39,534 bases of DNA, taken from CAZDHT01 sp964505325 (GTDB lineage: Bacteria; Planctomycetota; PUPC01). Under the pieces are notes generated by a model. The model was not told where the DNA came from and ran no database searches. It was given only the letters and a program-made list of their open reading frames with translations. The stretch covers positions 1 to 39,534 of the forward strand of contig CAZDHT010000016.1 in NCBI GenBank assembly GCA_964505325.1. The letters run 5' to 3'. Shown here one piece after another: positions 8,786-15,901 of the stretch (its first letter is position 1; each line of letters opens with the position of its first letter). The position numbers were made by a program, and so were the translations under genes.

Positions 8786-8877
8786 AGGTCCTGACAAAGC
8801 TCTGGTGGGGCAGGCATTCTTGCCTGCCGCGCGGCAGACACGAATGTCTGCCCCACCCTTTTGTTGGAGGTCCTTAC
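8786..8877 (-). repeat. 92-bp stop-codon-linked palindromic repeat, copy 1
   Basis: The core 8805-8856 is an inverted repeat with 24-nt arms (21 of 24 pair) and a GCGC loop. Copy 2 at 14487-14578 is the same element in the opposite orientation. One arm is identical in both copies, the other matches at 21 of 24, and similarity extends through both flanks (CCTGwCAAArCyCTG on one side, GGAGkTCCTTAC on the other) to give 92 bp each. Read in the direction of the preceding gene it starts at TAAGGA, where TAA is the stop codon of the amidohydrolase. No protein is encoded. It looks like a REP/REPIN-type or MITE-type element. Confidence 0.8.
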
Positions 8878-9887
8878 TCATTCTCCGATCCGAAGATGAA
8901 GTCGAGGGCGTTCGTGCCGCCGACTTTGCGGCGCAGGTCGGGGCCGAGGACGTTCAGCGCGGCGACCTCGTCCTCGTAGGTTGCTTTGTAGTTGAAGTCA
9001 CGGAACACGCCGTCGGCCTGCTTGCGGCGGCAGATGTAGGCGTAGGCGGGCGAGTCCGTGCCCCAGATGATCGTGTCGGGGAACATCTCGCAGATCGTCT
9101 GCATCACGGCAAGGTGGTCCGAGTAGTCGGCGTCGATGCAGTCCTCGCGGCGCACCTCGTCTGCGAAGAGGTCGGTCATCAGCTCGACCTGGATCTTCAT
9201 CGCGGCGGTGTCGACCCAGATATTCGGCGCCTCGTCGGCCCGGCGGAGGTATTCCTTGTGGAAGAGTAAACAATGAGCCAGGCAGAAGCGGAGCTTCGGC
9301 CGCGCCTCGATGACCTGGAACACGTCCGCCGCCTGCGAATATTCGTCCTCACCGAACGGCGTGGTGTGGATGAGCAGGGGCAGGCCGCGCCCCTCGGCGA
9401 AGTCGAGCAGCGGCGCGCCGGCGTCGAGGAGTTCGATGATCTTCGATTGGCAGAGGACGGGGTTAATCTTGATGCCGTGGATGGGGTACTCGATCTCCAG
9501 CTTCTTGAGTTCCGCCACCTGCGCGTCGATGGCGCGCGCCGGATCGATGCAGACGAACGGCAGGAACCGGTCGCTCAGTTCCGGGCAGAAGTCGAAGACC
9601 TCGCGCATCAGCATCCGGTTCTCGGCGGCGTAGGGCGCGGGCGAGACCGGTTCGTCGGCCGGGGCCATCTCGCCGATTGCCAGCTTGGTGAGGTCGAAGT
9701 ACAACTCCGGCGCGAGCGGGAAGGCGGCCGCCGCATCGACGCCGCACGCCCGCATCCGGTAGGCGAGTCCCTCGGCGGTCTGGGCATAAGGGTACTCGCC
9801 CTGCGCGTACGCCTTCAGGGAGACGCCGACGTGCGCGTGCACGTCGATGGTCTGGCCGACGAAGTCGCTTCGAGGTCGCACGTTCAC
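8874..9887 (-). CDS. Amidohydrolase-family metal-dependent hydrolase
   Basis: This 337-residue TIM-barrel hydrolase is of the amidohydrolase-2 (ACMSD/TIM-like) type. The metal motif IDVHAHVG gives His17-x-His19; PLLIHTTPF, CLAHCL and IIWGTDSPAY supply the later His and Asp ligands. Family members hydrolyse or decarboxylate small cyclic substrates; sugar lactonases belong to the same clan. I chose GTG 9887 because it forms a GTGA overlap with the stop of the upstream NagB-like gene; GTG 9911 is an alternative that would overlap it by 28 nt. The stop TAA (8874-8876) is the first codon of the 92-bp repeat. In this operon it could open a lactone or deacetylate an amino sugar, but that is inference. 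Confidence 0.82.
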   Translation of the reverse strand: MNVRPRSDFVGQTIDVHAHVGVSLKAYAQGEYPYAQTAEGLAYRMRACGVDAAAAFPLAPELYFDLTKLAIGEMAPADEPVSPAPYAAENRMLMREVFDFCPELSDRFLPFVCIDPARAIDAQVAELKKLEIEYPIHGIKINPVLCQSKIIELLDAGAPLLDFAEGRGLPLLIHTTPFGEDEYSQAADVFQVIEARPKLRFCLAHCLLFHKEYLRRADEAPNIWVDTAAMKIQVELMTDLFADEVRREDCIDADYSDHLAVMQTICEMFPDTIIWGTDSPAYAYICRRKQADGVFRDFNYKATYEDEVAALNVLGPDLRRKVGGTNALDFIFGSENE

Positions 9888-10858
9888 GGCCAATCGTGCG
9901 CTCCCTCCCACGGCCAGGGGTCGCTGCGGACCGGCACGCCGTAGTCATAGTCATCGGCCACGCTGCCCAGCACGTGAAGGTCGCTCCGCAGGACTTGCAG
10001 GATCGACGACGGGACGAGCGGCGTGACCGGGCCGTGCGCGGCGAGCCGGGTGATGAACCGCTGCCACGCGAACCCGCCGCCGGCGTAGCCCGTGTTCCAG
10101 AAACTGACCAGTTTCGAGCCCTTCAATTCGCGCGGCCCGATGGTGTACGCCTTTGGCGGCACGAACGACCAGTCGCCGGCGCGGCCGTTGTCGCAGTAGA
10201 CCGTGCTCTGCATGATCGTGATGGGGTGCAGCTCGACCAGCCGGGCGCCGGCGTCAAGGTACGCATCAATGTCGTCGCCGAACTCCTCGCCGAGGTGCGA
10301 CTCGAAGAACGCGATGTGCCCGCACCAGCCGATCCCGCCGTAGCACACGTCCGCCCCGCCGAGGTCCTCGAGCATCTTGCTGTAGTCGTCGATGTTCTCC
10401 TTCGACGGGATGTGGATCTGGCTCTCGGGCATGCGGAGCTTGGGGTCAATCCTGGTGAAGAGGTCGCGCATCATCCAGTAGCGGAACCCGCCGGGCCAGT
10501 CCTCGGGCGCGGTGTTGCCGTCCTGGTCGGCCCATTCGTCCATATTGAACGTGTGGACGTGCGAGCAGTCGATACCCATGCAATTGATGAGATGCGCGAC
10601 CCAACGATAGTTCGGCCAGGGCGCGGGCAGGATCACGACGAACTGCCGCCCCTCGTCGCGGGCGCGCTTGATGCCCGTCACGAAGTGCGTGGCGAACTGA
10701 AAGAACAGGTTGCCCTCGTCCTCGATGATACGGATCTTGAAGTTCTCATTCGGGTGGTTGCAGAGGTCCTCGCGTTTGATCTTTCGCACGCGATTGCAGA
10801 CCTCTCGGTCACGGAACGACAGGAACTTCGCCGGCTCGAAATTCCATTCGACGGTCAT
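9884..10858 (-). CDS. Glucosamine-6-phosphate deaminase/isomerase-like protein
   Basis: This 324-residue protein shows NagB signatures. FNMDEW (104-109) matches the TFNMDEY loop with the general-base Asp, and GGIGWCGHIAFFES (174-187) matches GGIGxDGHIAFNEP. NagB converts glucosamine-6-phosphate to fructose-6-phosphate and ammonia. Here the catalytic Asp141 equivalent is Cys179, while the His143 and Glu148 equivalents are kept (His181, Glu186). It is also longer than NagB (about 240-270 residues). It may therefore act on a different amino sugar or isomerise without deamination. AAGGAGGAGAAGCC precedes ATG 10858, a strong ribosome-binding site. A promoter-like TTGCCT-17-TCTAAT lies 40-68 bp upstream. 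Confidence 0.82.
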   Translation of the reverse strand: MTVEWNFEPAKFLSFRDREVCNRVRKIKREDLCNHPNENFKIRIIEDEGNLFFQFATHFVTGIKRARDEGRQFVVILPAPWPNYRWVAHLINCMGIDCSHVHTFNMDEWADQDGNTAPEDWPGGFRYWMMRDLFTRIDPKLRMPESQIHIPSKENIDDYSKMLEDLGGADVCYGGIGWCGHIAFFESHLGEEFGDDIDAYLDAGARLVELHPITIMQSTVYCDNGRAGDWSFVPPKAYTIGPRELKGSKLVSFWNTGYAGGGFAWQRFITRLAAHGPVTPLVPSSILQVLRSDLHVLGSVADDYDYGVPVRSDPWPWEGAHDWP

Positions 10859-10897
10859 GGCTTCTCCTCCTTCGGGCAGGTGTTCTGGTGCGCGGAC

Positions 10898-10926
10898 ATT
10901 AGACCCGTTCTGGGGCCGGAAGGCAA
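10898..10926 (-). promoter_or_regulatory. Sigma70-like promoter before the NagB-like gene
   Basis: Read on the minus strand, TTGCCT (10926-10921), a 17-nt spacer and TCTAAT (10903-10898) resemble a -35/-10 pair (4 of 6 and 5 of 6 matches). Transcription would start near 10891, about 32 nt before ATG 10858. It lies in the 111-bp gap after the aminotransferase gene, so the four distal genes may have their own promoter. Confidence 0.5.
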
Positions 10927-10969
10927 GGCGGTGCGGACCAGCGGCGGCCGGAGCGCGCGGCCGGGGCGC

Positions 10970-12253
10970 TCACAGGAGTTTCTTGTGCTGATCAACGACT
11001 TTCTTGATGGCGGCGGCGAACTGCTCGACCGCGCCGTCCGCCGCATCGATCCAGCCGGCCGCACCGAGCACCTTGTCCCGCAGACCCTCGGAGACGGGGA
11101 AGTCGCCCTCTTTGTGCCGCGGCAGCGGGATGTTCGCCGGGCCGGGGTGTCCCTCGCCCCACAGGCCGGGCATGTCGCGGGTGTAGATGGACCGGAGATG
11201 CTCGACGTGGCCGACGTTCGGACCGCTCAGCGGGGCGCCTTCGGCAGCCACCGCCTCGACGAACTTCGCCGCGGGCAGCCCGTCCAGCGCGTCGGGGTCG
11301 TACAGGAACCTCAGCCCGCCGTACAGTTCGGACCCCTTTGACTTCGGATAATTGTGCGCCAGCTCGATGCCGGGCACGTCCCGGATCTTCTCGGCCAGTT
11401 CGTCGCGGTTCGCCGCGAAGTGCTCCAGGCGGTAGGGCAGGTCGTCGAGCGAGACGAGCGCGATCGCCATCGCCAGCGGATGCGCCCGCCATTTCCAGCC
11501 GAGCAGTTGCGCGTCGAGCTGCTGGTAGACCGGGTTGGTCAGCTCTTCGACGGCGCCGGGCCGGTGCAGGTGGCAGTAGATGAGCGCCCGCTCGTAGAGT
11601 TCGCGGTCGTTCGTCGCGACGATGCCGCCCTCGCCTGCCGAGACCGGCTTGCCGCCGGGGCAGATACCCTGCATGCTGAAGCAGGCGATGTGGCCGAGGT
11701 TGCCGATCCGGACCCCGCCCCACTCGCTCCCGTGCGCGTGCGCCGCGTCCTCGACGACGACCAGGTTGTGCTGCTCCGCCAGCGCGAGCAGCGCGTCCAT
11801 ATCGCACACCCGGCCGTGGTAGTGGATCGGCTCGATGACGCGCGTCCTGTCCGTGATCCGCTTCGCCGCGTCGGCCGGGTCGATGAGCAGCGTCTTCGGG
11901 TCGATCTCGCAGAAGACGGGCGTGGCGCCACTGTGCAGAGCGCCCGCGTAGCTGCCGATGTAGCCGATGGCGGGCGTGATGAACTCGTCGCCCGCGCCGA
12001 GCCCGGCCGCGAAGAACGCGCTGGCCAGCGCCGTGTGGCCGTGGCTGGTCGAGAGCACGTACTTGCAGCCGACGAACTCGCGGAACCGGTCCTCGAACTC
12101 CTTCGGCACGCCCTTGTTGCAGCCCGAGAGGAAGCCGTCGTCGATCAGTCGGCAGACGAGCTCCTTTTCTCTCGCCGTGTTCCGCCCCCATTGTTCCGAC
12201 ACATCGACCGTGACCGCCTTCGGCCCGCCCAAAATCGCCAGGTCCTCAGCCAT
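10970..12253 (-). CDS. DegT/DnrJ/EryC1-family PLP aminotransferase
   Basis: This 427-residue fold-type I PLP enzyme belongs to the sugar aminotransferase family (DegT/DnrJ/EryC1/StrS). VVVEDAAHAHGSEW gives Asp169, which contacts the PLP pyridine. FSMQGICPGGKPVSAGEGG gives Lys202, the PLP lysine, in the position of the family's K-x4-GEGG motif. TSHGHTALASA (69-79) binds the cofactor phosphate. Members transfer an amino group to or from a keto-sugar or cyclitol. AAAGGAG lies 8 nt before ATG 12253, which fixes the start; upstream in-frame codons have no signal. It is the first gene of the minus-strand operon and faces the divergent signal peptidase promoter. In this catabolic setting it may remove rather than add an amino group. 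Confidence 0.92.
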   Translation of the reverse strand: MAEDLAILGGPKAVTVDVSEQWGRNTAREKELVCRLIDDGFLSGCNKGVPKEFEDRFREFVGCKYVLSTSHGHTALASAFFAAGLGAGDEFITPAIGYIGSYAGALHSGATPVFCEIDPKTLLIDPADAAKRITDRTRVIEPIHYHGRVCDMDALLALAEQHNLVVVEDAAHAHGSEWGGVRIGNLGHIACFSMQGICPGGKPVSAGEGGIVATNDRELYERALIYCHLHRPGAVEELTNPVYQQLDAQLLGWKWRAHPLAMAIALVSLDDLPYRLEHFAANRDELAEKIRDVPGIELAHNYPKSKGSELYGGLRFLYDPDALDGLPAAKFVEAVAAEGAPLSGPNVGHVEHLRSIYTRDMPGLWGEGHPGPANIPLPRHKEGDFPVSEGLRDKVLGAAGWIDAADGAVEQFAAAIKKVVDQHKKLL

Positions 12254-12298
12254 TGAGCATCTCCTTTCCACGGCGCCGGTGTCCGTCGCGCCGGGGTA

Positions 12299-12327
12299 AT
12301 ACTGTGCGCGGAAGGGCGCAAAGTCAA
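12299..12327 (-). promoter_or_regulatory. Candidate promoter of the minus-strand aminotransferase operon
   Basis: On the minus strand TTGACT (12327-12322) is followed after 17 nt by CAGTAT (12304-12299). The -35 is good (5 of 6), the -10 is weak (3 of 6). A start near 12292 would give a 39-nt leader before ATG 12253. Confidence 0.4.
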
Positions 12328-12406
12328 GCGCTGGGCGGCACACGGGCGAGGCGCCCGCGCCGGCGGCGCGCGGGAACTCCGCACACCGCCAGGCGCTTGC
12401 TCGGCA

Positions 12407-12435
12407 TTGCCATGCCCGCCGTGCCCGGCTATAAT
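12407..12435 (+). promoter_or_regulatory. Strong sigma70-like promoter of the signal peptidase gene
   Basis: TTGCCA (12407-12412), a 17-nt spacer and a perfect TATAAT (12430-12435) form a near-consensus housekeeping promoter. The start would be near 12442, 29 nt before ATG 12471. It is divergent from the aminotransferase promoter within the 217-bp intergenic region and probably drives the envelope block lepB-lptB and onward. Confidence 0.7.
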
Positions 12436-12470
12436 GTCACTTCCGTTCACGGGCACCTTGCAGGGCCGGG

Positions 12471-13757
12471 ATGAAGTTCACGCGCCTGACGATCCGGGAA
12501 TACGCCGAGAGCCTCGCCATCGCCTTCATCCTGGCCATGATCATACGGCACTTCGTGGTCGAGGCGTTCCGCATCCCGACGTCGTCGATGGAGCCGACCC
12601 TCATCGGCAGCGAGACGCACGGCGATCGGATCCTCGTCAGCAAGTTCCAGTTCGACCTGCACCCGCCGAAGCGGTGGGACATCGTCGTCTTCAAGATCGA
12701 TCAGCGGCGCATCGATTACTACCGAAGCCTCTACGCGTCGAAGCCGGTCGCCGCGGGCATCAGCCGGAACGACAACGGGACCATCGAACACTCGCGCAGC
12801 GCCGACTACGTCAACTACGTCAAGCGGCTCGTGGGCGTGCCGGAAGATGAGATCGAGATCAAGAACGGCGACCTGTTCATCGACGGGAAGATATGCCGCA
12901 AGCCTAGGGCCGTCGAGGATGTCCTGCTGGTTCCTGTCACCAGCGACGAGATGCTGAAGAGACAGAAGCCACATCGGCAGACCTTTTCGGACCGATGGCA
13001 CCGGCTGGATCGCGAGCCCATCAACGTGCGAGACGGCGTGATCTCCCTGGCGGCAGCGTCGCCCCCGGGCGAGTGTCACCTCCGGTACAGCTACCCGATT
13101 GAAGACCGCGTGGAGACGGACGAGAAGAGCACCCATCGGCGTGAGGACCGCGGCGGGTTCCACGTCGTTGGCGATCTCAAGCTTGGTTTTCGGTTCCGAC
13201 ACCTGGGCGGCGCAGGATACCTGACCGGGCGCCTTACCGAGAACGGCCTGCAGTACGTATTTTACCTGCCGCTGGGGACGGACGAGACGGCGAAGCTGTT
13301 GTGCGGCGGCAGAGAAGTCGCACGCGCGGCCGAGCCATTCGAAGCGAAGGGCGAGCATCGGCTCGAGTTCTCCAACATCGACGCACGCGCCGTCCTCCGG
13401 GTCGACGGCGACGCCCTGATCTCCTTCGACAACGACGCGCCGGACGAGGCCCTTGCCAAGCGTGTACCGCTGGCCGGCGCCCAGACGAGCGCGGTCGAAT
13501 TCGGCGCCTCCCGGTGCGACGTGGCCGTGCGCGACGTTCGCCTGTGGCGCGACATCTTCTATACGTCCGACCCGGGCCAGCAGAACTTCGCGGTGGGCAA
13601 ATCATTCACGCTGGGCGACGATGAGTACTTCATGATGGGCGATAACAGCCCCAACAGCTTCGACAGCCGCAACTGGGGCGTCGTGAAGAGGCGCAACCTG
13701 ATCGGCGAGGCATTCTTCGTCTTCTGGCCGATCCCGCGCTGGAGACTCATCAACTGA
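12471..13757 (+). CDS. lepB: Signal peptidase I with a large internal insertion
   Basis: This 428-residue type I signal peptidase removes signal peptides from exported proteins at the membrane. An N-terminal membrane helix (about 12-30) is followed by box B, IPTSSMEPTL, with catalytic Ser39. YVKRLVGVPEDEIEI holds the general-base Lys118, and box E is GDNSPNSFDSRNWG (390-403). Usual lengths are 180-320 residues. The extra length is a block of about 230 residues between roughly 148 and 380, inserted between box D and box E. It reads as beta-strand-rich (for example LRVDGDALISFDND) and resembles a concanavalin-like sandwich in pattern only. ATG 12471 lies 29 nt after a predicted transcription start. 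The catalytic core looks intact. The lptB gene follows 10 bp later. Confidence 0.95.
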   Translation: MKFTRLTIREYAESLAIAFILAMIIRHFVVEAFRIPTSSMEPTLIGSETHGDRILVSKFQFDLHPPKRWDIVVFKIDQRRIDYYRSLYASKPVAAGISRNDNGTIEHSRSADYVNYVKRLVGVPEDEIEIKNGDLFIDGKICRKPRAVEDVLLVPVTSDEMLKRQKPHRQTFSDRWHRLDREPINVRDGVISLAAASPPGECHLRYSYPIEDRVETDEKSTHRREDRGGFHVVGDLKLGFRFRHLGGAGYLTGRLTENGLQYVFYLPLGTDETAKLLCGGREVARAAEPFEAKGEHRLEFSNIDARAVLRVDGDALISFDNDAPDEALAKRVPLAGAQTSAVEFGASRCDVAVRDVRLWRDIFYTSDPGQQNFAVGKSFTLGDDEYFMMGDNSPNSFDSRNWGVVKRRNLIGEAFFVFWPIPRWRLIN

Positions 13758-13767
13758 GGGTCGCGCG

Positions 13768-14490
13768 ATGGCACTGCTCGAAGTCAAAGACCTGGTGAAG
13801 CGATACGGCCACAAGACGGTGGTGAACGAGGTCAGCCTGTCGGTCGATCCCGGGCAGGTCGTTGGCCTGCTCGGCCCGAACGGCGCGGGAAAGACCACCT
13901 CGTTCCGGATGACCATCGGCATGATCAGCCCCGACGGCGGCTCGGTCTTCCTCAACGGCGAGGACGTCACCCACTTGCCCATGTACCGGCGGGCCCGCCA
14001 GGGGATGGGATACCTCTCGCAGGAGCCGTCCGTGTTCCAGCGAATGACGGTGCTGGACAACATCGTCGCGATCATCGAGACGCTGGACGTGGCGAAGAAC
14101 GAGCAGGCGGAACGCGGAATGGCGATCCTGAAGGAGTTCGGCCTGGAGAAACTCGCCGAGGAGCGCGCCCTGACCCTCTCCGGCGGCGAGCGCCGCCGCC
14201 TCGAGATCGCGCGGGCGCTCGTCACCAAGCCCTCGGTCATCATGCTGGACGAGCCGTTCTCGGGGGTCGATCCCAAGAAGGTCTCCGACATCAAGCAGAT
14301 GATCGCCACTATGCGCGACCGCGGCATCGGGATCCTGCTGACCGACCACAACGTGCGCGACACCCTCTCCATTACCGACCGCGCCTACATCATCGACGAG
14401 GGGGTCATCCTGATGCATGGCACCCCCGAAGAGGTCGTGGCGGACGAAACGGTCCGGGACCGGTACCTCGGCGACGATTTCGTGATGTAA
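13768..14490 (+). CDS. lptB: LPS export ABC transporter ATP-binding protein LptB
   Basis: This 240-residue ATPase powers the Lpt bridge that moves LPS from the inner to the outer membrane, with LptF, LptG and LptC. GPNGAGKT (36-43) is the Walker A, YLSQEPSVF the Q-loop, LSGGERRR the ABC signature, VIMLDEPFSGVDP the Walker B and D-loop, and LLTDHN the switch His. The length and the YLSQEPSVFQRMTV and GVDPKKV segments are typical of LptB rather than of other ABC ATPases. The partners LptF/G/C are not in the window. The gene sits 10 bp after lepB. Its stop TAA (14488-14490) is the first codon of a 92-bp palindromic repeat. Its presence shows an outer membrane with LPS or a related lipid. Confidence 0.95.
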   Translation: MALLEVKDLVKRYGHKTVVNEVSLSVDPGQVVGLLGPNGAGKTTSFRMTIGMISPDGGSVFLNGEDVTHLPMYRRARQGMGYLSQEPSVFQRMTVLDNIVAIIETLDVAKNEQAERGMAILKEFGLEKLAEERALTLSGGERRRLEIARALVTKPSVIMLDEPFSGVDPKKVSDIKQMIATMRDRGIGILLTDHNVRDTLSITDRAYIIDEGVILMHGTPEEVVADETVRDRYLGDDFVM

Positions 14491-14578
14491 GGAACTCCAG
14501 CAAGACGGTGGGGCGGGCATTCCTGTCTGCCCGGTGGCAGGCAAGAATGCCTGCCCCACCAGGGTTTTGACAGGGCCC
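14487..14578 (+). repeat. 92-bp stop-codon-linked palindromic repeat, copy 2
   Basis: The core 14508-14559 is an inverted repeat with two 24-nt arms around a CGGT loop. The right arm is the exact reverse complement of the left arm of copy 1 (8805-8828), and the flanks match too. As in copy 1, it begins at the stop codon (TAAGGA) of the preceding gene, here lptB, in the same orientation relative to that gene. It separates lptB from the nucleotidyltransferase-glycosyltransferase gene and would form a stable hairpin in the mRNA. Confidence 0.8.
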
Positions 14579-14596
14579 TTACGCTCGGACGGGACG

Positions 14597-15880
14597 TTGG
14601 GCGAGATCATCAAAGAACGTGACGAACTCCTGCGCCGGGTCGAACACCTGCGCGGGAGCGGCACGCTCGTCCTGGCGGACGGCACGTTCGACCCGTTCCA
14701 TGCCGGGCACATTGACTTTCTCGAAGCGGCCAAGGGCTTGGCCGAGCTGCTCGTCGTCGCCCTTCGCTCCGACGCGGCGGCCCGGTCCAACAGAGGCCCC
14801 GAGCGGCCGCTGAACCCGTGGCCCGAGCGCGCCCGCGTCCTGTCCGCAACTCGATCCGTCGACATCGTTGCCGAACTGGACGAGCGCCATCCGGACGAGC
14901 TGATCCGGCTGCTGAAGCCTGCCGTCTACGCCAAGGGGACGGATTTCATCGAGGCGAACGTGCGCGAACGCGAACTGGTCGAATCCCTCGGCGGCAAGGT
15001 CGTCATCTGCGGCGGCCCGAAGACGCGCGTCGCCGCAGGCGGCGCGTCACGTTCGGGCTTCAGGTCCGCATGGGAAGGCGCGCGGGATGTGCCGCCCCGG
15101 CCGGGGCAACTCAGTATCATCGTCCCGACGAAGAACGAGGAACACAACATCCGCCCGTGCCTGGAATCCGCCGTGTGGGCCGACGAGGTGATCGTGTGCG
15201 ACTCGTTCAGCACCGACCGCACCTGCGAGGTCGCCGCCGAGTTCACCCCCAACGTAGTGCAGCATGAATACGTTCACTCGGCGGCGCAGAAGAACTGGAT
15301 CATCCCCCAGGCGGCGGGCGAGTGGGTGATGATCCTCGACGCGGACGAGCGGGTCACGCCCGAGCTGCGCGAGGCTGTCATGAGGGTCATCAAGAACGGC
15401 AACCACGACGGGTACCGGATCGCGCGGCGGACGTACTTCCTGGGCAAGCTCATCCGGCACTGCGGATGGAACCGCGACTATCCGCTGCGCCTGTTCCGGC
15501 GGGACAAGGGGCGCTACCAGGACCGCGAGGTTCATTCCGCCGTGATGGTCGACGGCACGGTCGGCCGTATCAACGAATGTCTGATGCACTACACCGATCC
15601 CGACCTGAGGAATTACTTCGAGAAGTTCGACCGGTATTCGTCGCTCTCCGCCGCCGACCTGTTCCGCCGCGGCGTGCGGGCGCGCTGGTGGCATCTGATT
15701 CTTAAGCCGCCCGGCCGATTCGTCAAGATGTATCTGCTGAACCTCGGCGTGCTGGACGGCTTCCACGGTCTCCTGCTCTGCGGGCTGACCGCGATGGCGC
15801 TGTTCGCGAGGTACGCGAAGCTGTGGGAGATGAACCGGAGGGGATCCGTCGGCGAGCTGCCGAGCGGACGACGCTCGTGA
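14597..15880 (+). CDS. Fused heptose-1-P adenylyltransferase-like and GT2 glycosyltransferase
   Basis: This 427-residue protein joins two enzymes. Residues 1-150 are a cytidylyltransferase-like domain of the HldE C-terminal (RfaE domain II) type: GTFDPFHAGHIDF with His35-Ala-Gly-His38, RGPERPLN, and YAKGTDF in place of KGGDY. This type makes ADP-heptose or another NDP-sugar. Residues 172-427 are a family-2 glycosyltransferase of the WaaE/KdtX kind: LSIIVPTKNEEHN, the metal motif DADERV (Asp248, Asp250), and the C-terminal GVLDGFHGLLLC helix. Together they fit LPS core assembly, activation plus transfer. TTG 14597 with GGGA nearby is my preferred start. A GTG at 14534 lies within the repeat and seems less likely, so the start is uncertain. 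The next gene begins at or just after its stop. Confidence 0.88.
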   Translation: MGEIIKERDELLRRVEHLRGSGTLVLADGTFDPFHAGHIDFLEAAKGLAELLVVALRSDAAARSNRGPERPLNPWPERARVLSATRSVDIVAELDERHPDELIRLLKPAVYAKGTDFIEANVRERELVESLGGKVVICGGPKTRVAAGGASRSGFRSAWEGARDVPPRPGQLSIIVPTKNEEHNIRPCLESAVWADEVIVCDSFSTDRTCEVAAEFTPNVVQHEYVHSAAQKNWIIPQAAGEWVMILDADERVTPELREAVMRVIKNGNHDGYRIARRTYFLGKLIRHCGWNRDYPLRLFRRDKGRYQDREVHSAVMVDGTVGRINECLMHYTDPDLRNYFEKFDRYSSLSAADLFRRGVRARWWHLILKPPGRFVKMYLLNLGVLDGFHGLLLCGLTAMALFARYAKLWEMNRRGSVGELPSGRRS

Positions 15881-15901
15881 GTGCGCACGGCGGTAGATGA
15901 T

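Noticed and set aside
8805..8856. CRISPR repeat or tRNA-like structure
   Set aside because: The palindrome occurs only twice, far apart, with no spacers; no cloverleaf or CCA-like end.
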